This document shows, in pieces, positions 1 to 12,598 of a stretch of DNA of 64,000 bases. The first letter of the stretch is position 1, and each line of letters starts with the position of its first letter. The notes beneath the pieces were generated by a model. It searched no databases. It was not told the origin of the DNA and saw only the letters and a program-made list of their open reading frames with translations. The translations under genes were made by a program, and so were the position numbers. Where the stretch lies: the NCBI GenBank assembly GCA_965153355.1, contig OZ231127.1, forward strand, positions 93,806,001 through 93,870,000, given 5' to 3'. The stretch is from Flaccisagitta enflata (lineage: Eukaryota; Chaetognatha; Sagittoidea; Aphragmophora).

Positions 1-3000
1 CACTCTTCAAGATGAGAATAGCCATCTGAATGTCCTTATCAGACAACCAATTGGACGACGAATGTTGAGGCACCAACTTGTTGACACCACTGGGAGGAGA
101 TTCTTCGGAATGGCGCAGTTCAAACCCAATGAACCACGCAAGCGAACTGGAATCAAAACGGATGGAAGGCACCAGCGCCGGACATGAATGGGCCAGCAGC
201 AATGGATAGCAATCCTCAGCAATGGTGGGGTACCATGCCAAGAAATGCCACCCTGATGGACGATCGACATCACCGTGGCCAAAGCCGGCGATGGACTTGA
301 ATCTTGACTTCCGCAGACGGTGACAGCGGCCTTGAAAGCACTGCCTGAGGACTTCCACTGATGCACGCTCCTTGACCCGAGAGCGACGATGATACTTGAA
401 ATGAACGGATCCAGCTTGATAATAGCTAGATGATGACGTTGTTGACTGTTGAATGCTTCCATCAGCTCTCATATTGGTGTGAGAGTCTTTCTCTTGACCA
501 GACTCATCAGCTTGAACTTGAGCATCTTGAACCTTGATTGAGCGAGGTAATGGTAAAATTGAAAAATTAACCTTGGGTAGGATGGGTGGGTTACCCACAT
601 AAGAGACAGGATTAACAGTAGGCGCAAACTTGCATTGATGAGACAATCTTTCAACCAATGGATCACTACTTTCCTGAACTTGAGAGGGTTTCTCGTTGAT
701 GACTGCCCCCACCGTATCTTCTTTAGGGACGGGCAAGGCTGACAAATCTTCAGTGACCTTCGGTTGAGGAACTTCACCCCCACCACTTTTCGGCGGGAGC
801 CACTCTTGACGAAATGTATCTCCATCTTGATTAACAGAGAGGCATGCGGACCATGCGGATTGGGACCTGGGGCTTCCAGTCGGTCCCATAATGGCCCAAC
901 CAAAAGAATTTCTTATAGCAATTGCAGAAGAGTTATCATGACATCGAGTTTCAACATGTGCAAAAGCAGGAGCCAAATCAGTACCAATAATGAGATATAC
1001 TTCAGTCTCAGGCAACTCTTTCAACTTAACATCCTTCAAATGGTCATACTGATTGATATGTGCCTGGCGAGCGATGTGGGACGAGTTGATTGGGAGATCC
1101 TCGACGACAAACACTTCCACATCCTTGATGACGAAGCTAGGATCCACTAGTGACTGAATGGAGATTTGGGCCACTTCCCGCAACCCAGATGTTGACAATC
1201 CAACACCATTCAAAGTGACTTGAATTCTCCTAGTCTGGATCTTGAACCTTTGCTGAAAAGCCTTAGAGATTAAAGTCTTGTTAGATCCTGTATCAAATAA
1301 TTCATAAACATTGGCTGAATGACCATTAGGAAGTGTAACTTTCATTGGATAAATTGGGCGAAAGAAAAAATCCACTTTTGAGTCAATAGCGGAAATGTCC
1401 ACTTGCCTGGTTGGACAATTAGCTACTTTGTCACCTGGGTTGTCCAGAATGACAGGGTTGGCACCACAGCTAGTAAGAACAGCATTATTCACCACCTGTT
1501 CACTTGAAACTTGAGATCCAGATAGCTGAAGTAGACGACCTTGGACCCCAGAACTGGCTACTGTTGACGTCGCAGAGTTGGCAGCAGTGGTCGAGCCGCT
1601 AGTTTGAACGGAAGACTGATTGGGATAAACGGGAGAACGATGTAGAAGGGTGTTGTGCCCAAAACGTGAACAAATAAGACACTGAATCTGTTCAGGACAT
1701 TCACCTACACGATGGCCGCGGCCTAGGCATTTAAAACACAGCCTTTGCTTGAAAATGAAATCTTTCTTCTCAGGCAAACTCAACTGACTAAATCGCGGGC
1801 AACCATCAAGGAAATGCGCGTCAGAACAGTAAATACAGACGGCACTTAGCTGAGAGTTTTGACGCTGAAACTGGAGAGCGGTCGGGGCCAAGGCAGGGGT
1901 TTGCTGCTGGGCAGTCTGCAGCACTTGCTGTTGCTGTGGTACGCGCTGTTGTGACCGATGGGCAGGGGTAGTTCCTTGAGCCTCCACCACCGCGACGTTG
2001 ACTCTTGAAGTGGGCTCGGCCTTAACCGAAATCGCCGAGTTCGTTTTAACCTGAGATCTCGGACTTGATGAGGAAGGGGAGGAAGAGGAGGAAATGGATG
2101 AGGATGAGGTTTTAGACTCAAGGAGCGCGGACATACCATAGGTGCGATTCAAGGTGGAAAATAATTCCTTTAAGAACTTGATGAGGAAATGTACATCAAC
2201 TTTTTCACCTCTATCTTCAGCCTTATTTGAGGCCTTTGAGAAATCGCGCTTCATGGCATGATTGAACCGTTTCTTGACAATGGACAGAACGGTGGCATCT
2301 AAACTGAGGAATGAATCATCTTTTGATGCTTGGGCAAACGAAACCATTGACTGAATTTCTTGTAATAACTCTTTGATACTCTCGGTAGAAGTCGATGAAA
2401 CTTCTTTCCCTTCTGTAATCTTTGTCAAACTGGCTTGGGGGCTTCCCTCTCTTTTGCCAAAAAAGAAATTAAGCTCATCTAACGCCTGAGTAAGAGCCGC
2501 TGATTTATCATCCAGATAGATGAAGTTTTCAACTATACCTTTCGCCTCCCCCTTTGTTCTCTCTTGTAACTGGACAAACTTATCCGCATCTGAGAGCCCT
2601 TGCACATTTAAAACTTCACTAGCAAATTTTACCTTAAATTTCGTGTAGCTTTGAAATCCTGTCTCAAATTTCTGATCCTCTGACGGGGTTGAGAAGTTCA
2701 CACGTTGCCCACCGAGAATTTGAGAGAGATCTCCGACGGTTGACGAGGAGGAAGGGGAGGCGGAGGAGGAGGATGGCGAAGTTCGAGGAGGAATGTTATC
2801 ATCCTCGATGACGATAATTTCAGCAAGACTGGATGCGAGACCTTCATTGATTGCTGCTTGTATAACTTCAGCTTGCTTCTCTTGAGACTCAAGCTTGACC
2901 ATGACGGCTTTTCGCCGAGCCGCTTCAATGTCGAGCTTCAATTGTAAAACTCGGGCCATCTTCTTCTCTTTCTCTTGTGCTGCAGCCATCTCGGCAGCCG

Positions 3001-3361
3001 CTGCAGCCGGATCGCCCATCGAAACTTCGGAAGTTGACTCAAATGACGACTCGGTGGACGACGGAAGGGCCGAACAAGATTGTGACCTTGACGATCTTGA
3101 ATTGGACCTCTCCCTTGCTCTAGCGAAATGACGACGATGTTGGGGCACGAAGGTTCTCTGCTTGGCCGCGAGTATATAGGCTTGCTGGTCCTTTGAGAAT
3201 AGATCGATATTTGTTAACAGCTCGGACAATAGAGAGTTAAATTGATTGCCCGCAATGTTAAAATCATCATCAGGGTTTTCCTGGCCTTGTAAAAATATGC
3301 TTAAACGATCATGGGCCTTTACAAACTCTTCAAATTTAGCTGCAGATTCTGTCCGCCGCAT
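1..3361 (-). CDS. BEL/Pao-like Gag-protease polyprotein, 3' end outside window
   Basis: One open frame of about 1,120 codons runs from an ATG at 3361-3359 off the left edge; an in-frame TGA at 3367-3365 lies just upstream. In order: a Ser/Arg-rich stretch, an Ala/Glu/Lys-rich probable coiled coil (about residues 120-180), a DUF1759-like Gag segment (about 230-330), a Ser- then Gln-rich linker, three Cys/His knuckles (CIYC, CFKC..GH..GEC, CLIC..GH, about 508-565), and an aspartic protease site LFDTGSNKTLIS (about residue 686) followed by a DUF1758-like end with AIRNSFGWAIMGP (about 815). This order is that of BEL/Pao retrotransposons. Gag and protease are fused in one frame without a shift. 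The last 290 or so residues show no reverse transcriptase motif, which is unusual since that domain normally follows closely. The frame is intact, so the copy may be young. Product: capsid-like Gag and processing protease. Confidence 0.85.
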   Translation of the reverse strand, partial: MRRTESAAKFEEFVKAHDRLSIFLQGQENPDDDFNIAGNQFNSLLSELLTNIDLFSKDQQAYILAAKQRTFVPQHRRHFARARERSNSRSSRSQSCSALPSSTESSFESTSEVSMGDPAAAAAEMAAAQEKEKKMARVLQLKLDIEAARRKAVMVKLESQEKQAEVIQAAINEGLASSLAEIIVIEDDNIPPRTSPSSSSASPSSSSTVGDLSQILGGQRVNFSTPSEDQKFETGFQSYTKFKVKFASEVLNVQGLSDADKFVQLQERTKGEAKGIVENFIYLDDKSAALTQALDELNFFFGKREGSPQASLTKITEGKEVSSTSTESIKELLQEIQSMVSFAQASKDDSFLSLDATVLSIVKKRFNHAMKRDFSKASNKAEDRGEKVDVHFLIKFLKELFSTLNRTYGMSALLESKTSSSSISSSSSPSSSSPRSQVKTNSAISVKAEPTSRVNVAVVEAQGTTPAHRSQQRVPQQQQVLQTAQQQTPALAPTALQFQRQNSQLSAVCIYCSDAHFLDGCPRFSQLSLPEKKDFIFKQRLCFKCLGRGHRVGECPEQIQCLICSRFGHNTLLHRSPVYPNQSSVQTSGSTTAANSATSTVASSGVQGRLLQLSGSQVSSEQVVNNAVLTSCGANPVILDNPGDKVANCPTRQVDISAIDSKVDFFFRPIYPMKVTLPNGHSANVYELFDTGSNKTLISKAFQQRFKIQTRRIQVTLNGVGLSTSGLREVAQISIQSLVDPSFVIKDVEVFVVEDLPINSSHIARQAHINQYDHLKDVKLKELPETEVYLIIGTDLAPAFAHVETRCHDNSSAIAIRNSFGWAIMGPTGSPRSQSAWSACLSVNQDGDTFRQEWLPPKSGGGEVPQPKVTEDLSALPVPKEDTVGAVINEKPSQVQESSDPLVERLSHQCKFAPTVNPVSYVGNPPILPKVNFSILPLPRSIKVQDAQVQADESGQEKDSHTNMRADGSIQQSTTSSSSYYQAGSVHFKYHRRSRVKERASVEVLRQCFQGRCHRLRKSRFKSIAGFGHGDVDRPSGWHFLAWYPTIAEDCYPLLLAHSCPALVPSIRFDSSSLAWFIGFELRHSEESPPSGVNKLVPQHSSSNWLSDKDIQMAILILKS

Positions 3362-4589
3362 AATTCAAAACAGATGAGAGAGACATAACTTAGCTCTGGG
3401 ATAGACGAGGATAGACGAGGAGAGAAGGCCAGCGTCGAGGATAGACAAATTCGGCGGTCCATTAAATGACCACCAGACGACGGGAGATTACCGATGGAAG
3501 GATGGCGGCCCTTCTACTTGAATTGGCCACTCATTCAATGACCAACATCGACGATAAGGCGGAGGTTTGCCGACGTTAAACTGATAGAGACAGAAAGAGA
3601 AACACGGAACAAAAGAGCGAGGTTTAACTGAGGGAGAAAAGTCGAGTGAAATTAGGAAAGAGAACCGAAGTTAGAAAGAGGGTGACGATGAACTCGAGAA
3701 AGAGAGAAAGAGGGCGGTGAATACTTTTGCAATTGAACGATGTCAACTTTCAGAAAGAGACTTAACTTGAGGGATAGAAATCGCCGATGAAGAGATAGCT
3801 GGTGGGGTTTTCCGACCGGAAATGACGGCGTCTCAACTTGCAATGAGCGCCGAGGACGATGGGCAGCGTGTCGACGTTATTGACCGCCAAATGATGATGG
3901 AGCGAAACATCTGCTTAACACCAAACGGTGGTTTACCGATTTGGAAGCTGGATGCGTTGGTGACTTGACTGGGTCCCCTCGTTGACGTAACTTGATGGCG
4001 TGACTTGATGGAAGTTGTTCGTAGCTTTTGACTATTTCAGCGTAGCTAAGCTTTTTGGAAGAGAGTAGCTAGGCGTCACGATACGAATAAAATGACCAAG
4101 TCCATGATAAGATGACAATCTTTATTGCCATAATGACACGAGGAAATGACACGATAAAAGACGAATGACACGATAGGCACGAGGGGACACGTCAAAAGCT
4201 GTAAATAGAGACGATTAAAACCATTAGACATTTGCCAATTGGCAACTTAAGGATAAACGATATAACTCAAGGATTACGCAATTAACTCAAAGATTAAAGC
4301 AATGACACTTACCTACTGCACAACCCTTACCAACTTCGAAATACTAGAGCGCGACATCGCTTATAAAGACTCATAATTACACGGAAATTAATGACAACCA
4401 ATCACGAGACAGATTGCAAAATGATGACAAATCACGAGACAGATCTACGACCATGCGACGTAATGACCAATGACAAAGCGTACTATAATATGACAGAGCT
4501 TAAGCCGCACAGAACGATAAAACGAAGGGAAAGTGCAACTAAGAATATAATAGGAATAATATTTGACATCACTCATTTTCAATTCTAAC
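3362..4589 (-). mobile_element. leader and candidate 5' LTR of the BEL/Pao-like element
   Basis: Upstream of the Gag start on the minus strand lies about 650 bp of leader and then LTR-like sequence. A TGTTAG start is possible at 4589; a TATA-like TTTATAAG lies at about 4368-4361 and an AATAAA at 4126-4121, in the order expected for U3, R and U5. One TG..CA pairing would put the inner LTR end at 4016 (LTR 4016-4589), but no primer-binding site beginning TGG follows it, so the inner border is unresolved. The 3' LTR lies outside the window and cannot be compared. Short repeats of TGACACGA occur at 4133-4190. Confidence 0.4.
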
Positions 4590-6001
<1,412 letters not shown>

Positions 6002-6178
6002 AACAAGGCTAACACCTTACAGTCGCGTGCGGTTGTTAAGTCCGTAAGACCAAAAGACTTAAAATGGCGTCAAACAGCGAAAAAAAGCTAAGCGTTACGG
6101 ACCGACAGACAGACGGACCGACCGACTCACAGATAGACGGACAGAGTGGGTCATAGAGTCGCGTGCACGCGACAAAAA
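6002..6178 (-). mobile_element. hairpin-ended element (HE), GTTGGCC-type end
   Basis: Read on the minus strand it starts with a T-run and the palindrome GTCGCGTGCACGCGAC (6158-6173), has a GTC/GGTC-rich body, and ends near CGCACGCGACTGTAAGGTG and AGCCTTGTT. Same architecture as 27771-27967. No coding capacity. Confidence 0.7.
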
Positions 6179-6247
6179 ACTGCAGACGCTATCAAGGTCA
6201 AGGTTAGGTCTTAGATTTACTATGTAAATGTTTAAAGTGCTCGTAAC

Positions 6248-7365
6248 TAGTGTTCGCAAAAGCAGTGGATTTTTTTTCTGCTAGCAGAAAGCAGAAAAAA
6301 TATATTTCTGCTAGCACTGCTAGCAGTAAAGAGCAGTACTACATGTGTATGTAAAATAACTATTAAGCCTTGTTATCAACCATAAATGATTAAAAACTAT
6401 CAAAGAAGAGAAAATGTAAGGGGCTTTTAACACATTTGCATCAAACAAGGCAGCAATGAGACCAGATACATGACACCACAGTCTTGGATAGCTGGGCAGG
6501 GACAGTGATGCATAAAAACCACACACAACTTAACAGTGTTGCGAACCAACAGACTAACCAACTGACGAACAGACAATGAGTCCTGTGTCTGAAAAGAAAG
6601 AACTGAATTTGGAGATGGATGTTTCAAGAAGGAGAGTTTCAATATCTTGCCACCATTGGTATATGAGGAACATGAGAAGGTGCCCAGATGGATATGGTCC
6701 CTATCAGGCAGCCACATTCATCAGGTGTTTTGCACTGGTTTGCACATCTCAGCCTATGTCTCAGGAATAGACAGAAATTGGTTACCCTTTTCAAAATGAC
6801 AAACAACTTTTTTATTTCTCATGATAATCTCTGCAGTGGGAGTATTTTCTGAGAAAGGATAGTACCTAGTAAAGGGTCCAGATTAAACACCATTAAGAGC
6901 TCCTCAGGCTCTTGTCCTTCTATTAGGTAGTTTTGGTAGTAATGTTATCCAACATTCATTTCAAGGAATAATGATGGAGTAAGCCTAGATGCCAACATTT
7001 TTGGATGGCATGTTGTATGAATTACTTTATCAGCCATCATTAAAATTAGGATCCAAGCTGCACTAGATGCACATTCTGCCTATACCAGAGTTGTTGTTGG
7101 TTAAGCTGAACAGCCATTACATATATTTTTATAGAACTAACATTTTCTGAAGATTTTTTTATCACCCAAAACAAAATAGAGAACAAAAGAAAACTTTGTA
7201 GATACTTAATATGAATTTTTATCGGAAAACTAGAAAGAAAAGTATAGAAATATTAGAAATTTCACTGCTCCTTACTGCTAGTAGCTGAAAATTTTCTGCT
7301 TGCAGAGCAGTTTCAAATAACTGCTAGCAGCTCTGCTAGTAAATTGCCTGCTCGTGCGAACACTA
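6248..7365. mobile_element. non-autonomous hAT-type element, 1118 bp, 8-bp target duplication
   Basis: The ends are inverted: TAGTGTTCGCAAAAGCAG at 6248 and the complement of TAGTGTTCGCACGAGCAG ending at 7365. The 8 bp CTCGTAAC occurs immediately before (6240-6247) and after (7366-7373), the target duplication length of hAT transposons. Subterminal CTGCTAGCAG motifs are repeated at both ends. No transposase frame is present, so mobilisation would have needed an enzyme supplied elsewhere. Confidence 0.85.
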
Positions 7366-7373
7366 CTCGTAAC

Positions 7374-8205
7374 TGTTTCTTACTCCGCTGATAGACTTCT
7401 AAGTATCTGCTGTGGGTCCTACCAACTTGCACTGTGTCTTACGTCGTGGTGTAGAAGACCATCAAATTTGACAAATCATTCTGTAATATGTTGGAATGCG
7501 CTGCTATGCAAAATCTAATACACCTATCATATTCCCTAAAAGTGGTAATGATTTTGCATCAGTAAAGTCCAGGAAAACACAGTGAACCAATAGATTTCTT
7601 TAGAAATAATCCACAAAAATTTTTAGATGTTGCTGAGTAAAAAAAAAAATTTGTCTCTGAACTTAAAATTTTCCATTTCTGGGAACATGGCCTGTTTTTT
7701 AAAAGTATTTCAATTGATGCCATGTTTTTCAAGATGCAAAACTTTGCATTAGGAGACAGATTTTGTTTTTTACACAAGAAGTGTCAATGCTTTTCTTCTT
7801 AAATCTTTCAGTTTTGCATCCTTTCTTCTTACTTCTGTTAAATACATCATACAGAGATATGTTTGTCTATGCTAGAAATTGATGATTATCCACCAAAAAT
7901 CCTTTTTTTCTATGAAATATTTTAGTATCGACAAAAAAAGAAAATGTTGTGTCAAATTGTGAGCTCGCTTGCACCATGACTTACTTAACCGATAGACCTT
8001 GACGGTCCTCTTAATTTACACTAAATCGTTTGGCTATTAGACCTCAAGCATCCAGATGAATGTTTTTAGTCTCCAAAAATTTTCACTGTATCTTATTTGG
8101 CTTGTGGACTACCAGGTAAATGTTTGCGGTCCTCCAAGCTTGTACTGTGTCTTACTCGAGTAATAAACCTCTAGGTAAATGTTTACGATCCTCTTAGCTC
8201 GTGGC
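7374..8205. repeat. degenerate tandem repeat of about 70 bp
   Basis: Units containing TGTGTCTTACTCG, a TAGACCT motif, AGGTAAATGTTTACGGTCCTC and a CTTGCACT motif recur at 7374-7455 and 7970-8205. The 500 bp between the two blocks lacks the unit and shows no gene. Confidence 0.55.
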
Positions 8206-8381
8206 ACTGACAAAGCCGACAGCAGGCAAAAGAAGAAAAGAGTGTTTGCCTTTTTCGTTGAAGGAAGAAAGGCTAATCTCTTTTGGCAAATTATTCAAAG
8301 ATGGGAAAACCCGTCTAAGATGAGCTCACACACCTCAACTCACGCGTGCAAAATACTAGCTTAAACTACGAACATAACAAA

Positions 8382-8596
8382 CAAGGCCGGATACATGGCT
8401 ACCTTAGTCGCGTGCGGGTGGGCAGGAGCGGTGCTGGAGAAGGTCACTGGGTTATCTGGGCAGGAGCCATATGCTCAAAATGCTCAAAAACGCCAAAAAA
8501 GTAAAAAGGGGACCAACCAACCGACCGACCAACCGACCGACCAACCGACGGACCGACATAGCGGGGTGTAGAGTCACGTAGCACGCCACTAAAAAA
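8382..8596 (-). mobile_element. full-length hairpin-ended element (HE)
   Basis: Minus-strand copy: hairpin AGTGGCGTGCTACGTGACT beside the T-run, (CGGT/TTGG)n body, a CTCCTGCCC-containing core, inner motif GCACGCGACT and GTATCCGGCCTTGTT at the far end. The stem carries single-base changes. Confidence 0.8.
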
Positions 8597-8904
8597 GACA
8601 AAATATTGCGAAGACAAGTTTCAATTCTCAAAAAAAAATTGTACCATATCTATTCTTGGGATACATCGAGAAGACTTAACTAGGAGCATTAACCACTACA
8701 AATATGATCAGAGGAAAAGATATTGCAGATGGTGCTCTTGCCATGCGCGTGCGAAGGTCCGTTAGCCAAATGTGCAGAAAAGAATCAATCTCAGGCTCAA
8801 AATCCTAACGCCTAGATTTTGACCTTTATGGAAAACTTTTTACCATGTGATTGAAATATGATAGATGATGATACACTCCCCCACTACCTCAATACAGTAT
8901 TTGA

Positions 8905-8985
8905 TTTTTAAGTGCGTACTCGCCCTTCTGTAAGAGGTCATGTCCGTCTGTTGGTCGATCGGTCGGTTGGTCGGTAACGCAAACG
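8905..8985 (+). mobile_element. HE fragment, AAGTGC-type hairpin
   Basis: T-run, then AAGTGCGTACTCGCCCTT (stem with one mismatch), CTGTAAGAGGTCATGTC and a (CGGT)n body. The stem differs from the commoner AGTCGC type. The far end is unclear. Confidence 0.6.
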
Positions 8986-9065
8986 TTAGAAATGTGCTGA
9001 TGCTGACATATTTCTTCATTCCTATCACCTCTCATTAATATCACCAAATTCATATTCATTTATAT

Positions 9066-9190
9066 GTTCATTCATTTATTCATTCATTCATTCATTTATT
9101 CATTCATTCATTCATTCATTCATTCATTCATTCATTCATTCATTCATTCATTCATTCATTCATTCATTCATTCATTCATTCATTCATTCA
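9066..9190. repeat. (ATTC)n microsatellite
   Basis: About 31 nearly perfect tetranucleotide units. Confidence 0.95.
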
Positions 9191-9355
9191 AAACGTTGAT
9201 TCATAAATTCTTAATCGAGCGAGGCGCACTTATTGGCCATATCTTGGCCTTGTTGTAAATTACTTGACATTCTCCCTATCTGGCCGTTACCCGAAAAGGC
9301 ACAAAAAAACGTGGAAGCTTCATGTGCGGAAATGCTAGTGCCGTTTTGGTTGAGC

Positions 9356-9382
9356 TCTCTCTCTCTCTCTCTCTCTCTCTCT
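9356..9382. repeat. (CT)n microsatellite
   Basis: Thirteen CT units. Confidence 0.9.
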
Positions 9383-9456
9383 AAAGGTAGACGAGTCAAT
9401 GGGCTGACAATAAAAGCAAGTTCATGGCTGCTGGAGGAGAGCCTCAAAAAATGGGA

Positions 9457-9966
9457 ATGGGTGTGTTTCTACTCAAAGACACAAACGCGTTTCTAATGTG
9501 GGTTTTGCAAATCGCGATTACACTTCACTCTCCCTGAAGAAAATCGAAGCACAAGGTAGATTGGAACCCTCTCCAAGTTGCCTTGTGAATTCAGCCGCCT
9601 TAAATCTGAAGTCGACGCCCTTACCAACAACGCCATTAGGGTAATCACTCGAGTTTGTGGAATTTTGGTGGCCTTATTCTACAACTTTGGATCAATTTAT
9701 GGGGGTTCAGTTCTGTAATGGCTATCTTATTCAATTACCTCTCTATTATACAAGTATACCAGAAATAATTTCATTAATTTGAGTGAGTGTCTTAGTGGCG
9801 CAGGTAGTTAAGGCGAAAGCTTCTAGCAAAATGGTATGTATTGCTTTTGAGCGTGGGTTCAATCCCTGCAAGAGTCCAATATTTTTTCAGGATGAGGGTG
9901 GTGAAAATCGCGACTTGTAAAACCTACCTGAAAAACGTGTTTCTGGCTTTGAGTAGAAACGCACCC
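9457..9966. mobile_element. inverted-repeat element carrying a tRNA-like segment
   Basis: GGGTGTGTTTCTACTCAAAG at 9457 is matched in reverse by CTTTGAGTAGAAACGCACCC ending at 9966; similarity continues inward through AAATCGCGA/TCGCGACTT. Between the arms, near the right end, is a tRNA-like region (9787-9880). No transposase frame. Confidence 0.5.
9787..9880 (+). ncRNA. tRNA-derived sequence (A and B box), probable SINE head
   Basis: TAGTGGCGCAGGTAGTTAAG resembles a polymerase III A box with D-loop and GGTTCAATCCC matches a B box about 60 bp downstream. The acceptor arms do not pair well, so this is more likely a tRNA-derived repeat than a working tRNA. Confidence 0.45.
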
Positions 9967-9984
9967 AATAAAGCAAGGATATGG

Positions 9985-10183
9985 TTTTTAGTCGCACGCT
10001 ACGCGACACCTAGCTTGCTTTGGTCCGTCGGTCCGTCCACGGTCCGTTGGTCCATCACTTTATTTTCTTTTGGCTTATGCGGTTTTTGGCCTTACTGCTC
10101 CTGCCCAAATGATCAAGTGACCTCAAATACGGCCCCTGCCCCCCCCCCCGCACGCGACTGGGGTAGCCGTGTATCCGGCCTTG

Positions 10184-10187
<4 letters not shown>
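9985..10187 (+). mobile_element. full-length hairpin-ended element (HE)
   Basis: T-run, AGTCGCACGCTACGCGAC hairpin, (GGTCCGTC)n body, core with ACTGCTCCTGCCCAAATGAT, inner GCACGCGACT, and GTAGCCGTGTATCCGGCCTT at the end. Confidence 0.85.

Positions 10188-10241
<54 letters not shown>
10188..10241. repeat. (TC)n microsatellite
   Basis: Twenty-seven TC units immediately after the HE end. Confidence 0.95.
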
Positions 10242-10244
<3 letters not shown>

Positions 10245-11030
10245 CATCGCTACCTCATCCCTTTTATATGGACCTAAATGACAAAATGATAGGTTGGCCA
10301 AAAAATAAAAGCGAAGGAGTCTCACCATCTCCATCTCTGAATCTTTTATCAAGCTGCGTTGCCAACACAGAAATTATGTGGAACAGACTATATAGGACCA
10401 CTTTCTCATTTTGGGGGAACACGAGGGGGGGCTGGGGGTATTTGAGTATTCATCTTTCGACACTAAAAACAGTATGGAAGCTACTTTTGTCAAAAACACC
10501 GTTAGACTCCCTTATCCAGCCTTTTTCTTCTGAACAAATTTTACGCCTTAGACAATTACAGTCCAATATTGTATCTCTCTTTTACCCATCGTAGATTATC
10601 CTCTGTTAACCATCATTGCCTCGTTCAAGCGGCGTTGCGTCGCTGGGGCAATCTTTCCAGAAATTCCAGGGGTTTCCTTTGGTAGAGACAGAGAGTGAAG
10701 ATTTCAAATCTTGTTTTTCAGCTAAAAAAAAACAGGAATCGGCTAAAAGTGGCTGCTTAAATGTTGCCGTTTGTTAAAGATTTGTGTTCAGCAGCTTCTT
10801 AGCTACATTGTATAAAAAAGAACAAATCAAAATTCCATCAAATCTACTTTATTGGCTAATGTTTACATGCTGGGTCATACACAAACACTATGTAAAACGG
10901 ACTGAAAAGTTTCACTTTCCCTCGCTACCATTGAACAAATATTGAGGTGACCTAAATCTTTTTGACATCAAAACCCGCCTTCATGCTCATAACAGTCAAC
11001 TTTTTAGCTCAACAAACAATAGAGGTTAAT
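10242..11030. other. interval without recognised gene
   Basis: Short frames only, with no recognisable domain or splice support. Confidence 0.5.
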
Positions 11031-12598
11031 AGCAGCCCAAAGGCAGTTAGTAGTCAGCGGTACCCGAGCCCTGCTTGAGTAGAAAGTGATTTAGGTGAGA
11101 GGGAGCAGGGCAGCGGCCTCGAAGGGGACAAAGTCCTGTAGAACAAAGGGGGAATCTGTCTGCCCATCCGTCTGTCCGTCCTTCTGTCTGCCTTCCTTCT
11201 GTCCAGGATGCCCTGTTATTCAAATTTTTATTGAATACCATGGAGAAATGACAATAGCAGCCCAAAGGCAGTAAGTGGTCAGCGGTACCCGTGCCCTGCT
11301 TGAGTAGAAAGTGATTTAGGTTGAGAGGGAGCAGGGCAGCGGCCCCGAAGGGGATGAAGTCCTGTAGAACACAGGGGGAATCTGTCCGTCCGTCCATCCG
11401 TCCGTCCGTCCTTCTGTCTGCCTTTCTTCTGTCTAGGATGCTCTGTTATTCAAATTTTCATTGAATACCATGAAGAAATGACAAAAGGCAGTATATGGAC
11501 AATGGTACCCTTGCCCTTAATGTATAGTTTGTAGGTTAAGTTGAGGGAGGAGCAGGCCAGGATCCGGGTCTCTGAGGCCAGAATCTGAAACTCCGAGACC
11601 AATTTCTTGGTCTCAGAGGCAAGGATTTCAGACTCTTAGGCCAGGATTTGTGCCTCTGAGATTAGGATTTAGGTCTTTTAGGCCAGAACCTAGGTCTTGA
11701 AGGTTAGAATCTGGGTCCCAAAGGTCATGATCTGGGTCTCTATGGCTAGGATGTGGGTTTTAAGAGCCAGAATCTAAGTTTAAGGGGCCGAAATGATAGA
11801 ACTCAGGCCAGAATTCAGGTTTTCTAGTCAGATATGGCCCATTTTGCCTGGTCTTGAGCTATTTTGCCTGGATTTAGCCCATTTTGGCTGGATTTGGGCC
11901 ATTTTGCTTGGATTTGGGCCATACAGTTTGGATTTGGGCCCCAAAGGAGACAAAGCCCTGAGGGTGGGGCAGGGGGGGGGCGGACGGACGGACGTACGTA
12001 CGGACGGACGGACGGACAGATTCCCCCTGTGTTCTACAGGACTTTGTCCCCTTCGGGGCCGCTGCCCAAAAGGCAGTATACGGACAATCGTACCCTTGCC
12101 CTTATTATATAGTTAGGTTAAGTTGAGGGAGGAGCAGGTCAGGATCTGGATCTCTGAGGCCAGAATCTAAGTCTCAGAGACCAATTTCTTGGTCTCAGAG
12201 GCAAGGATTTCAGTCTCTGAGGCCAGGATTTGGGCCTTTGAGGCTAGGATTTAGGTCTTTGAGGCCAGAACCTAGGTCTTGGAGGTCAGAATCTGGGTCC
12301 CAAAGGTCAGGATCCGGGTGTCTATGGCTAGGTTATGGGTTTCAGGAGCCAGAATCTAAGATAGAACTCAGGCCAGAATTCAGGTTTTCTAGCCAGATTT
12401 GGCCCATTTTACCTAATCTTGGGCCATTTTGCCTGGATTTGGCCCATTTTGCCTGGATTTGGGCGATTTTGCTTGGATATGGGCCATACAGTTTGGATTT
12501 GGGCCCCAAAGGAGACAAAGCACTGAGAGTGGGGCAGGGAGGGGGATGGACGGACGGACATACGGACGGACAGACAGATTCCCCCTGTGTTCTACTAA
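11031..12598. mobile_element. G element: inverted arms with minisatellite body, partly duplicated
   Basis: Two left arms in tandem (11031-11255 and 11256-11482, 225-bp spacing) each hold CAGCGGTACCCG, GGGCAGCGGCC, AGTCCTGTAGAACA and a (CCGT)n run. The body (from 11483) is a 21-bp minisatellite (CTCTGAGGCCAGAATCTGGG type), changing at 11825 to CCATTTTGCCTGGATTTGGG units. The right arm (11999-12067) is the reverse complement of the left. A second body starts at 12068 and is cut off at about 12598 inside its right arm. No protein coding. Confidence 0.75.

Noticed and set aside
464-1150. Open frames overlapping the BEL/Pao-like polyprotein in other frames and on the opposite strand
   Set aside because: They lie across the conserved protease/DUF1758 part of the real frame and have no recognisable motif.
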